Below, in pieces: positions 1-5,280 of a DNA stretch of 8,225 nt. The notes below the pieces were generated by a model. That model did not search any database. It was not told the DNA's origin and saw only the letters and a list, made by a program, of their open reading frames with translations. The first letter of the stretch is position 1. Every line of letters starts with the position of its first letter. Source of the DNA: an uncultured Eubacterium sp. (GTDB lineage: Bacteria > Bacillota > Clostridia > Lachnospirales > Lachnospiraceae); contig CAJGDH010000079.1 of assembly GCA_904502145.1 (NCBI GenBank), positions 1 through 8,225 of the forward strand, in the 5' to 3' direction. The position numbers and the translations under genes are program-made.

Positions 1-57
1 AGAGAGGCCTTCTCCCAGGAAACCATCGGAAGGATGATCCTGGCTGACGGGGAGAGG
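1..57 (+). other. C-terminal tail of the sugar ABC ATPase, in frame with the permease
   Basis: Residues EAFSQETIGRMILADGE resemble the extreme C-terminus of RbsA-type double-ATPase proteins, where a short FS-E-x-IG-type helix precedes the end. The rest of that gene would lie left of the window. The identification rests on fewer than 20 residues plus context. No stop separates it from the permease frame. A competing frame (+2) ends at TGA 35-37, overlapping the ATG at 34 as ATGA, but its residues do not resemble an ATPase end. Confidence 0.5.
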
Positions 58-900
58 GACCGGGAGAAAAACAACCGGAATAAAGCGACAGTCCGAGGCA
101 GTGAGGGAAACGGCCACAGAGGAAGAAGGATCCTGTCCTCCCTGCCCCCGGCCTTCTATATGACCCTGATCCTCATCGTTTTTTTCAGTTTCAGGGCCAG
201 CCACTATCTTAGTTTTTCCAACCTTGCCAATGTCCTTACCCAGTCTGCAGCCCTGTTGGTCCTCGCCTGCGGTCAGTCCCTCATCGTACTGATCCAGGGG
301 ACAGACTTATCTTTGGGGACCCTGGTAAGTTTTCTCGGTGTCCTGTGGATCTTCCTGTTAAACCTGAATGTCCCCATGCTGCCCTCCGTTCTGCTCACCC
401 TTGCCTGCGGAGCTGTCTGCGGGCTGCTGAACGGGCTGATCGTGGCCAAGGGCAGGATCCCGGTGTTTATCGTTACTCTGGGAACACAGAATATCTTCAG
501 ATCCCTGGCCCTCCTGGTCTGCGGAAGCCAGACATTATATTTCAGCAGCCCTGTATTCCGCCTGATGGCGAAAAACAGCCTGCTTGGATTTACCTATATC
601 ACATGGATTTCCGTGGCATGTTTCCTTTTTACCATCTTTCTGGTCAATAAGACCACTTTCGGCATGAGGGTAAGAGGGATCGGAGGAAATCCTCAGGGCG
701 TGGTATATTCCGGAGCCGCAATCGATGCGAACCGGATCAGAATCTTCCTTTTTGCCGGGATCATGGCTGCAGTGAGCGCGCTGATCCTGTGCTGCCGTAT
801 CGAATCGGGCAATCCGGTGGCCGGGTCCGGCATGGAATTCAATTCCATAGCCGCCGTACTGCTGGGGGGAGTTTCCATGAGGGAAGGTAAGGGCAGAATA

Positions 901-903
901 TAA
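901..903 (+). other. Premature TAA inside permease 1
   Basis: The stop falls within the conserved GGxS...G loop that precedes the last helices. Both sides of it read as permease in the same frame, so this is a point nonsense change rather than a frameshift. TAA is one substitution from Tyr, Gln, Glu, Lys, Ser or Leu codons. Confidence 0.8.
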
Positions 904-1070
904 GGGATATTTTTCGGCGTCCTTCTGATCCAGGTCCTGAAGAGCGGTCTGACCCAGATCGGGATGAGCTCCGTCTATCAGAATGCCACCATTGGGATCG
1001 TCGTTCTGCTGGCCATCATGATCGATGCGGCCCTGAAGAAAACGGAAGAGAGCAGGGGGGGAGTGCTGTC

Positions 1071-1997
1071 ATGAAAAAATACAGATACGTACTGGGAGGC
1101 ATCCTGCTGCTTGGCATGGTCGCCACCGCCATCCAGCCCTCTTTCCTCTCCCTGAATAATATGATCAATGTCCTGCGTCAGGCCAGTGTACTTTTCCTTT
1201 TAAGTCTGGGCCTGACCGGTGTGGTGATCACGGGCAACATCGACCTGTCCGTGGGATCCGTCGCTGCCCTGACCGGCTGTGTCTGCGCGAAACTGATGGT
1301 CTCGGGACATCCCATCCTGATGTCCATCGCCGTCAGTCTCCTCATCGGGCTGGCTGCCGGCCTGTGCAACGGTCTGCTGGTGGGAGTGCTGGATCTTCCC
1401 TCCTTTGTCTCCACCTACGGCATCAATATGGTGACTTCAGGGATCGCCCTCATCGTCATGAACGGAGGGATCATCTACGATCTTCCTCCCGCGTTTACTT
1501 TCCTGGGCATCGGTTATCTGGGAAATGTACCGGTCCCCATCCTGATCAGCATCTTCCTGTTCCTGGTCTTTTTCCTGCTGTGGAACCATACCACTTTCGG
1601 GAGAAATGTCTATATGACCGGTCAGAACAAGACGGCCATGATCTTCAGCGGGGGAAACTACAGGGGGATCATCCTGAAATCCTTCATCTTAAGCGGCCTT
1701 TGCGCGTCTGTGGGAGGGGTGATCATGACCGCCAGGCTCAATGCCGCCGACGCAGGTATGTGTGATGCCTATGGACTGCAGATCGTAGCCGCCGTGGTGG
1801 TAGGAGGGACCTCGCTTCTGGGCGGGGAAGGCGGAGTTACCGGAACCGTCCTTGGCTCTGTCATCCTGACCATCATCCTCAATATCATGAATATGGCGGG
1901 CATCGCTTCTGCCTGGCAGAATTTTGTCCTGGGACTGATCATCATCCTTCTGGTATTCATGAATCAATGGTCCCTGAGAAGAAAAGGAAGCATATAG
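1071..1997 (+). CDS. Ribose-type sugar ABC transporter permease 2
   Basis: This intact 308-residue integral membrane permease of the RbsC/BPD_transp_2 family would pair with permease 1 and the upstream ATPase to import a sugar or related solute. The signature GNIDLSVGS is at residues 56-64. A cytoplasmic coupling-loop-like stretch, TTFGRNVYMTGQNKTAMIFSG, spans about 174-194. The C-terminal motif GGTSLLGGEGGVTGT at 245-259 is followed by the last two helices. Most of the chain is hydrophobic, with a basic tail SLRRKGSI. Its ATG overlaps the TGA of permease 1 (ATGA), which suggests translational coupling, so the stop at 901 could lower its expression. A purine-rich GGGGGGAG lies 7 bases upstream of the start. 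Importers with two different permeases of this family include the AI-2 and rhamnose types, but the substrate cannot be read from the sequence. Confidence 0.9.
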   Translation: MKKYRYVLGGILLLGMVATAIQPSFLSLNNMINVLRQASVLFLLSLGLTGVVITGNIDLSVGSVAALTGCVCAKLMVSGHPILMSIAVSLLIGLAAGLCNGLLVGVLDLPSFVSTYGINMVTSGIALIVMNGGIIYDLPPAFTFLGIGYLGNVPVPILISIFLFLVFFLLWNHTTFGRNVYMTGQNKTAMIFSGGNYRGIILKSFILSGLCASVGGVIMTARLNAADAGMCDAYGLQIVAAVVVGGTSLLGGEGGVTGTVLGSVILTIILNIMNMAGIASAWQNFVLGLIIILLVFMNQWSLRRKGSI

Positions 1998-2007
1998 ACC
2001 GACATAG

Positions 2008-2042
2008 AAAAAACCATGAGAGTTTCTTCTCATGGTTTTTTT
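2008..2042. terminator. Bidirectional Rho-independent terminator
   Basis: A perfect 14-bp stem pairs 2008-2021 with 2028-2041 around a 6-base loop. It has six A on the left and seven T on the right, so it can terminate the transporter operon (+) and the rubredoxin-like gene arriving from the right (-). Confidence 0.93.
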
Positions 2043-2063
2043 CTGTTAACTGAAGTAGTTTGT

Positions 2064-2297
2064 TTACTGAAGTTGTTCAAAAGTCAGCTGGACTGCACCG
2101 CATTTCGGGCAATGGTCGATGGAACTGAAAGGTTTCCCTTCTCTGGACTCATCATACACGTAACCGCAGAGGCGGCAGCGGTAGACCGACTGGAGCTGAT
2201 GATTGTCATTGACGTGGGGATTGCCTCCCATTTCATGGAGGTCATCCACTGCATTTTTGATGTGGAATCTGTGCAGATTCTCTAAGATAGTTCCCAT
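2064..2297 (-). CDS. Rubredoxin-like iron-binding protein (paralogue 1)
   Basis: This 77-residue soluble protein has a helical N-terminal part (MGTILENLHRFHIKNAVDDL) and a C-terminal rubredoxin-like knuckle: Cys41-x2-Cys44-Gly-Tyr and Cys63-Pro-x-Cys66. It should bind one Fe with four Cys and carry single electrons; partners are unknown. Eighteen residues separate the Cys pairs, shorter than in classical rubredoxin and longer than in rubrerythrin tails. The start at 2297 is chosen over an upstream ATG at 2384. GAGGTGAA sits 4 bases ahead of it, and the paralogue at 4104-4334 begins at the same position (MGSILESLHKFH). It is a single-gene unit with an extended -10 promoter upstream and the shared terminator downstream. 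Confidence 0.85.
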   Translation of the reverse strand: MGTILENLHRFHIKNAVDDLHEMGGNPHVNDNHQLQSVYRCRLCGYVYDESREGKPFSSIDHCPKCGAVQLTFEQLQ

Positions 2298-2301
2298 TGG
2301 C

Positions 2302-2309
2302 TTCACCTC
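2302..2309 (-). promoter_or_regulatory. Ribosome binding site fixing the start of rubredoxin-like gene 1
   Basis: On the - strand this reads GAGGTGAA, just before the ATG at 2297-2295. It supports the 77-residue form over a longer reading with 29 extra residues, which would be translated from leader sequence containing a hairpin. Confidence 0.75.
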
Positions 2310-2324
2310 GTCAAATAAAGGGGT

Positions 2325-2346
2325 CTGACGGCCGGCAGGCCGTCGG
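2325..2346 (-). promoter_or_regulatory. GC-rich hairpin in the leader of rubredoxin-like gene 1
   Basis: CTGACGGCC pairs with GGCCGTCGG (one U-G) around a GGCA loop: 9 bp, about 28 bases upstream of the start codon and downstream of the predicted promoter. No T-run follows it on the - strand (AGACCCCTTTATTTG), so it is more likely a leader structure or operator than a true terminator. Confidence 0.5.
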
Positions 2347-2372
2347 TAAGCTTCGCAGCACTGATTGGTATT

Positions 2373-2381
2373 ATTATAGCA
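2373..2381 (-). promoter_or_regulatory. Extended -10 promoter for rubredoxin-like gene 1
   Basis: On the - strand TGCTATAAT is a perfect extended -10 (TGn plus TATAAT). No good -35 box sits 16-18 bases upstream, as extended -10 promoters allow. A transcript starting near 2366 would have a leader of about 70 bases that includes the GC-rich hairpin. Confidence 0.6.
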
Positions 2382-2396
2382 CAACAGCTTTTTACG

Positions 2397-2431
2397 AACT
2401 GGGAATATTGTTTTTCCAAACTGGTAATATT
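2397..2431. repeat. Two spaced direct repeats, AACTGGnAATATT
   Basis: AACTGGGAATATT (2397-2409) and AACTGGTAATATT (2419-2431) differ at one base and start 22 bp apart, about two helical turns. A related partial pattern, AACTG followed by TTTTTTCCAAAA, occurs at 2444-2460. They lie just upstream of the -10 of the divergent rubredoxin-like gene, a position suited to a regulator binding side by side. Confidence 0.5.
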
Positions 2432-2497
2432 ATTCATCCTGACAACTGTTTTTTCCAAAAATTTGCTCCTCATAATCCTAATTTCCGCGAGTCGTTT

Positions 2498-2509
2498 AAT
2501 GATATCATT
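2498..2509. promoter_or_regulatory. Perfect 12-bp palindrome AATGATATCATT
   Basis: This is a fully symmetric dyad 44 bp upstream of the DJ-1-like start codon. GTC (2491-2493) and GAC (2512-2514) nearly continue the symmetry. It is a plausible dimeric repressor site for the DJ-1/MIF operon. No convincing -10/-35 pair was found for that operon. Confidence 0.4.
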
Positions 2510-2540
2510 TAGACAGGTAATAATGTACTTTGCAGATTCG

Positions 2541-2546
2541 AAGGAG
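2541..2546 (+). promoter_or_regulatory. Ribosome binding site fixing the DJ-1-like start
   Basis: AAGGAG, 6 bases before the ATG at 2553, selects this start over the in-frame ATG at 2463, whose extra 30 residues come from the regulatory spacer. Confidence 0.75.
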
Positions 2547-2552
2547 AAGACC

Positions 2553-3116
2553 ATGAAAAAGATCCTGATGATCACGGGAGATTTTACCGAGGATTACGAA
2601 ACGATGGTCCCCTTTCAGGCCCTGTCTGTAGTGGGGTACCAGGTGGATGCGGTATGTCCGGATAAGAAAGCCGGAGATTATGTGAAGACTGCCATCCATG
2701 ATTTTGAAGGAGATCAGACATACACAGAGAAGCCCGGGCATCTCTTTCAGCTGAATAAGACTTTTGATGAAGTGGAATTTGATGAATATGACGGACTCTT
2801 TCTCACCGGGGGGCGGGCTCCGGACTACATACGTCTCAATAACAGGGTGATCACCCTGGTCAAGTGCTTTATGCGTTCCGGAAAACCTGTGGCCGCCATC
2901 TGTCACGGCGCCCAGGTTCTTGCGGCGGCGGAGGTCCTTTGCGGAAGGACGCTGACGGCATACCCCGCTGTGGGTCCCGATGTGAAGCTTGCCGGCGGCA
3001 ACTATGTGGAAGTGGCTCCGGATCAGGCCGTGGTGGACGGAAATCTTGTGACGTCGCCTGCCTGGCCGGGAAATACAGCGATATTAAGAGAATTTATCCG
3101 TTTACTGGAATCCTAG
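2553..3116 (+). CDS. DJ-1/PfpI family protein (class I glutamine amidotransferase-like)
   Basis: This 187-residue cytosolic protein has the DJ-1/PfpI alpha/beta fold signature. The N-terminal strand MKKILMITGDFTEDYETMVP carries the conserved Glu (Glu16, matching Glu18 of human DJ-1). GGRAPDYIR at 86-94 fits the oxyanion turn. The nucleophile elbow AICHGAQ has Cys117 followed by His118. Members include proteases, deglycases, chaperones and stress proteins, and the sequence does not decide among them. The start at 2553 is preferred to an upstream ATG at 2463. AAGGAG lies 6 bases before it, and MKKILMITG is the normal family N-terminus. It is followed after 18 bases by the MIF-like gene, forming a two-gene operon that ends at the terminator at 3586-3623. 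Confidence 0.9.
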   Translation: MKKILMITGDFTEDYETMVPFQALSVVGYQVDAVCPDKKAGDYVKTAIHDFEGDQTYTEKPGHLFQLNKTFDEVEFDEYDGLFLTGGRAPDYIRLNNRVITLVKCFMRSGKPVAAICHGAQVLAAAEVLCGRTLTAYPAVGPDVKLAGGNYVEVAPDQAVVDGNLVTSPAWPGNTAILREFIRLLES

Positions 3117-3134
3117 GGAAAGGAGAGAACTGAT

Positions 3135-3512
3135 ATGCCGAGAATTACAACCACCACCAATATGTATCTGAACAGGGAGAGAAAGTACCGTATGTATGTG
3201 GAGATGCAGAAGGCGGTCGAGATCATTCCCTTTGAAAAAGGGGAATTTCTGATGGCGGACTTCCAGGATGAGTCCTTTGTGCTGTTCGGAGCCAATCCCT
3301 CGGAGCCCTGCGCTTCCGTGGAACTGAATATCCTGCAGAAGGCATACGATGTTGCAGGCCCTGAGGCAGTGGAAAAGATCCTGGTGCGGCTGAGCGAGAT
3401 CGTGTCCGAACACTGCGGTATCCCTGAAGACAGAGTGTTTACCTACAACCGCAATTCCCAGGTCTGGGTGGCAGCCGGAGTGAATATCGACGGGAACCTG
3501 TTGAAATTCTAG
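3135..3512 (+). CDS. MIF-like tautomerase (macrophage migration inhibitory factor family)
   Basis: This 125-residue protein of the tautomerase superfamily has Pro2, which becomes the catalytic N-terminal proline after Met removal. A Lys at about position 35 falls where MIF has Lys32. The segment LFGANPSEPCASVEL (50-64) matches the family stretch FGGSSEPCALCSL. HCGIPEDRVF (93-102) matches the RISPDRVYI region of human MIF. MIF homologues form trimers and tautomerise phenylpyruvate-like substrates; the physiological substrate in bacteria is generally unknown. AGGAG lies 9 bases before the ATG. It follows the DJ-1-like gene by 18 bases and shares its terminator, so the two are probably co-expressed. 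It is slightly longer than the typical 115 residues, mainly at the C-terminus and the first helix. There is no signal peptide. Confidence 0.82.
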   Translation: MPRITTTTNMYLNRERKYRMYVEMQKAVEIIPFEKGEFLMADFQDESFVLFGANPSEPCASVELNILQKAYDVAGPEAVEKILVRLSEIVSEHCGIPEDRVFTYNRNSQVWVAAGVNIDGNLLKF

Positions 3513-3536
3513 GCGGGATCATGCCCGGAAAAACGG

Positions 3537-3564
3537 ATAGCCCCGTAATATTATAGCCCCGTAA
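3537..3564. repeat. 12-bp direct repeat ATAGCCCCGTAA
   Basis: Two exact copies, at 3537-3548 and 3553-3564, start 16 bp apart between the MIF-like gene and its terminator. They may be a small duplication or a protein site; no function is evident. Confidence 0.6.
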
Positions 3565-3583
3565 ATTAAGAATATGACAAAGA

Positions 3584-3982
3584 TCAGGAAAATGGATTCT
3601 GCATGAATTCATTTTCCTTTTTTAATTCCTCGAAGAGTTCCAGGGAATCCCAGACGGCATTATATTCGGTGAGCACTGCCTTTAAGGCAACATAGGGGGC
3701 ATTGTGTCTCTGCAGCTCCTCCATGAACATATAGAGTCTCTCGTCGGAAAAACCGGCCAGTACCATCATGGGTTTGTCTAAGGCGGGCAGCGGATCATCC
3801 CCGTTCATATATTCCTTCTTCTGGTCATCCGTCCCGTAGGCAAGGAATCCAACGGGTACCCGGTACTCATCCGGGCGGACCTTTTTCAGCTCGACATGAA
3901 GGTCGTGGCAGGTATTTTCGATCCTTTTTACATTTCCCTCGGACATGATGTCATATAACAGTACAACTTCTTTTATGGTCAT
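3584..3982 (-). CDS. DUF3783 domain protein
   Basis: This 132-residue cytosolic protein of unknown function has a C-terminal half (about 70-122) that matches the DUF3783 pattern as I know it: KPMMVLAGFSDERLYMFMEEL, then LKAVLTEYNAVW and LFEELKKE. The N-terminal half (MTIKEVVLLYDIMSEGNVKRIENTC) looks like a Rossmann-type strand-helix and may be a divergent partner of the same fold. GGAGGAGG sits 7 bases before the ATG. It is encoded downstream of the second rubredoxin-like gene in the same direction. A terminator at 4040-4085 separates them, so it needs read-through or its own promoter in 3983-4046, where no clear box was found. Its last codons include the hairpin of the convergent operon. Confidence 0.8.
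   Translation of the reverse strand: MTIKEVVLLYDIMSEGNVKRIENTCHDLHVELKKVRPDEYRVPVGFLAYGTDDQKKEYMNGDDPLPALDKPMMVLAGFSDERLYMFMEELQRHNAPYVALKAVLTEYNAVWDSLELFEELKKENEFMQNPFS
3586..3623 (+). terminator. Terminator of the DJ-1/MIF operon, inside the DUF3783 gene end
   Basis: A 14-bp stem (3586-3599 with 3605-3618, one G-U) around loop TGCAT is followed by TTTTTT. It lies within the last codons of the convergent DUF3783 gene, so one sequence serves as coding end and terminator. On the opposite strand there is no T-run after the stem. Confidence 0.85.
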
Positions 3983-4039
3983 TCTGCTTCCTCCTCCGTT
4001 CTTTGTCTGGCTCTGCAGAAAAGATCATGCGTCTCATGC

Positions 4040-4085
4040 AAAAAAAGGCCGATGCTGAACAAAAGGCAAAATGTGAGCATCGGCC
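4040..4085 (-). terminator. Terminator of the rubredoxin-like gene 2 operon
   Basis: On the - strand GGCCGATGCT (4085-4076) pairs perfectly with AGCATCGGCC (4056-4047) around a 19-base loop. Seven T follow (4046-4040). It lies 18 bases past the stop codon. Confidence 0.88.
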
Positions 4086-4103
4086 GTGAGAAGTAAATGA
4101 TCG

Positions 4104-4334
4104 TCAGTTGATCCTTTCGAAATTCTGCTGTCCTACATTACAGATGGGGCAATGGGAGAGAGTGGTAAATGGTTTGCCCTGCTCTTTCTCGTCGTAGATC
4201 CATCCGCAGATCCTGCAGCGGTATACACCGTCCAGGGGATGGTCTTCCACGTTTTTGTTCCCGCCCTTTTCTGTCAGATCATCGACAGCTGTCTGAATGT
4301 GGAATTTGTGTAAGCTCTCTAAAATAGATCCCAT
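4104..4334 (-). CDS. Rubredoxin-like iron-binding protein (paralogue 2)
   Basis: This 76-residue homologue of the protein at 2064-2297 has about 43 identities over 76 positions by hand alignment. It keeps all four ligands (Cys40-x2-Cys43, Cys62-x2-Cys65) and the shared core GKPF between them. The conserved N-terminal half, LHKFHIQTAVDDL, is not part of classical rubredoxin and marks both as one small family. GAGGAGGT lies 6 bases before the ATG. It is preceded on the same strand by the 100-residue hypothetical gene (63-base gap) and closed by a strong terminator. It is probably an electron carrier for oxygen or peroxide defence or for radical-enzyme metabolism, though no redox partner is adjacent. 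Confidence 0.85.
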   Translation of the reverse strand: MGSILESLHKFHIQTAVDDLTEKGGNKNVEDHPLDGVYRCRICGWIYDEKEQGKPFTTLSHCPICNVGQQNFERIN

Positions 4335-4397
4335 ATAGTTACCTCCTCATAGATATGATTGAAAGATAAGAGTGGAAAAGCAAGGGCAGTTCCGTGA

Positions 4398-4700
4398 CTA
4401 TCCCTCATCGGGGATGAATTCGGCTTTCCGGTCCAGCAGATTGATCCTCAGCTTTCCCTTCTGTCCCTCCAGTCTCACTGATGGCAGGACTTCATATTTT
4501 GCCTTCTCCAGGACTCTGCCCGGATCATCGATCTCATCTCCGAGGACCTGGATCTGTTCGATCCCCATGGCCAGCTGCCTGCGGATATTTTTGACCATAA
4601 GGCGGTCATATCGTTCACAGGCTTTCTCGGACTTGATCTGATTCTCCGTTTTTGAGAAGTAGTCATGAGTCCATTCTTCCAGATTACTGATCTCCATCAT
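4398..4700 (-). CDS. Hypothetical protein, 100 residues, highly charged
   Basis: I do not recognise a family. The protein is soluble, with no signal peptide or membrane helix. It has a helical, Lys/Glu/Arg-rich N-terminal two thirds (SEKACERYDRLMVKNIRRQL at 24-43) and a C-terminal part that alternates like beta strands (KGKLRINLLDRKAEFI). It has one Cys (28) and no metal motif. GAGAGGAAGG stands 8 bases before the first of two adjacent ATG codons (4700 or 4697). It is first in a probable two-gene unit with rubredoxin-like gene 2. Codon quality and the ribosome site support a real gene. Confidence 0.65.
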   Translation of the reverse strand: MMEISNLEEWTHDYFSKTENQIKSEKACERYDRLMVKNIRRQLAMGIEQIQVLGDEIDDPGRVLEKAKYEVLPSVRLEGQKGKLRINLLDRKAEFIPDEG

Positions 4701-4754
4701 GGATGCAACCCTTCCTCTCTTTCCTGCGCATAATAGATACGCTTATTTTTCTCC

Positions 4755-4781
4755 ATTATATAATAATCTTCGTCCCCTCAA
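4755..4781 (-). promoter_or_regulatory. Candidate promoter for the hypothetical/rubredoxin 2 unit
   Basis: On the - strand TATAAT (4760-4755) is perfect. TTGAGG (4781-4776) is 15 bases upstream, a short spacing, so the -35 is uncertain. The position, about 55 bases before the start codon, is suitable. Confidence 0.5.
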
Positions 4782-4801
4782 TGGGAAAATGTCTGAATGA
4801 T

Positions 4802-4834
4802 AATTGGAAATTTTTCGTATGGGATTTTCCAATT
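4802..4834. repeat. Inverted repeat AATTGGAAA / TTTCCAATT
   Basis: A 9-bp perfect dyad with a 15-base gap lies between the divergent - strand unit and the GRE leader. A second outer pair, GGAAAAT (4784-4790) with ATTTTCC (4832-4838), competes with it. It may be an operator. Confidence 0.4.
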
Positions 4835-4923
4835 TTCCGGGGCACTTTTTCCCCTTCCCCCGATCAGGAGGCAAACAATAAACTTCTTTGTCATGAAAAA
4901 TCCTTGTCAACCAAAAAGTTTCT

Positions 4924-4968
4924 TTTAGGGCAGGATAATTTCTTGTTTCTGCAAGAAAATACCCTAAA
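4924..4968 (+). promoter_or_regulatory. Two-part stem-loop in the GRE upstream region
   Basis: TTTAGGG (4924-4930) pairs with CCCTAAA (4962-4968). Inside it, TTTCTTG (4939-4945) pairs with CAAGAAA (4952-4958) around a 6-base loop, so 7+7 bp are separated by an asymmetric internal loop. It may act as an RNA element if transcribed, or as a pair of nested DNA operators. Confidence 0.45.
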
Positions 4969-5018
4969 CGTAAATTAATCACCAAAATTTGATTGGTTTT
5001 TTGTGAATTAATAACTAA

Positions 5019-5044
5019 CTGATTATTGCAGATTGGGTAATCAG
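5019..5044. repeat. Inverted repeat CTGATTA / TAATCAG
   Basis: This 7-bp perfect dyad with a 12-base gap is centred about 45 bp upstream of the best -10-like box for the GRE. That is the usual distance for an activator site next to the -35 region. Confidence 0.4.
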
Positions 5045-5075
5045 ATATTCCTAACGGTAATATTTTGATATCCAG

Positions 5076-5081
5076 TATAAT
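5076..5081 (+). promoter_or_regulatory. Candidate -10 box of the GRE operon
   Basis: TATAAT is perfect, but the hexamer 17 bases upstream (AACGGT) is a poor -35. That would fit an activator-dependent promoter using the dyad at 5019-5044. The leader would be about 205 bases. Confidence 0.35.
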
Positions 5082-5138
5082 TCTTGTAGGATGCAAATCT
5101 GGTGATGGCTGATTTACAGGAAGGTAGGGTTTTGTGTC

Positions 5139-5168
5139 TTTCTTTATGTTTACAGGTTTTTAAAGAAA
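5139..5168 (+). promoter_or_regulatory. Leader stem-loop TTTCTTTA / TAAAGAAA
   Basis: An 8-bp perfect stem with a 14-base loop is followed 10 bases later by GGGGGTTTTTT. It might form a weak attenuator-like element with the downstream CCCGGGGGTTTTTT, but the GC stem there is poor. Confidence 0.35.
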
Positions 5169-5247
5169 CAGGCCCGGGGGTTTTTTCGTGGTTGATTTTT
5201 AATCCCAGGACCGGACGCAGGACGCTATCAAATCTCACATCATTATT

Positions 5248-5268
5248 CACGTTTACATCCGAAACGTG
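5248..5268 (+). promoter_or_regulatory. Hairpin CACGTTT / AAACGTG just upstream of the GRE ribosome site
   Basis: A perfect 7-bp stem with a 7-base loop ends 12 bases before GGAGG. It could protect the 5' end of a highly expressed mRNA, or be an operator. On the - strand 5257-5244 also resembles a cre (CcpA) site with two mismatches. Confidence 0.45.
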
Positions 5269-5280
5269 GCTCAAAAAAAA

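Larger units (their letters stand above)
1..1074 (+). pseudogene. Ribose-type sugar ABC transporter permease 1, fused to ATPase tail and cut by an in-frame stop
   Basis: This is an inner-membrane permease subunit of an RbsC/BPD_transp_2 sugar importer, partial at the left edge. The frame is open from base 1. Its first codons (EAFSQETIGRMILADGE) look like the C-terminus of an RbsA-type ATPase. Without a stop the frame then enters hydrophobic permease helices from about base 155. Counting from the ATG at 34, family motifs are QGTDLSLG near residues 88-95, GLLNGLIVAKGRIPVFIVTLG near 130-150, and IAAVLLGGVS near 272-281. TAA at 901-903 ends this reading after 289 residues. The same frame then continues for 56 codons with the expected last helices (GIFFGVLLIQVLKSGL, NATIGIVVLLAIMID) to TGA 1072-1074, which overlaps the next ATG. 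No good internal ribosome site or start was found ahead of the first helix. I read it as a broken gene; a sequencing error or stop readthrough is possible. Confidence 0.75.

Noticed and set aside
1364..1765. 133-codon open frame within permease 2
   Set aside because: Out-of-frame shadow of a clear membrane protein gene, Arg/His-rich and without a ribosome site.
2298..2384. Longer N-terminus for rubredoxin-like gene 1 starting at the ATG ending at 2384
   Set aside because: It lies upstream of the predicted transcription start (around 2366), spans the hairpin, and its residues have no match in the paralogue; a ribosome site favours 2297.
2463..2552. Longer DJ-1-like protein starting at 2463
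   Set aside because: No ribosome site there, it reads through the palindrome and spacer, and the family N-terminus begins at 2553.
4981..5004. Terminator ACCAA...TTGGT followed by TTTTTT
   Set aside because: Only a 5-bp AT-rich stem; too weak to call.
4703..5096. Open frames on both strands in the GRE leader
   Set aside because: No ribosome sites, unusual composition and overlap with inverted repeats; not convincing as genes.
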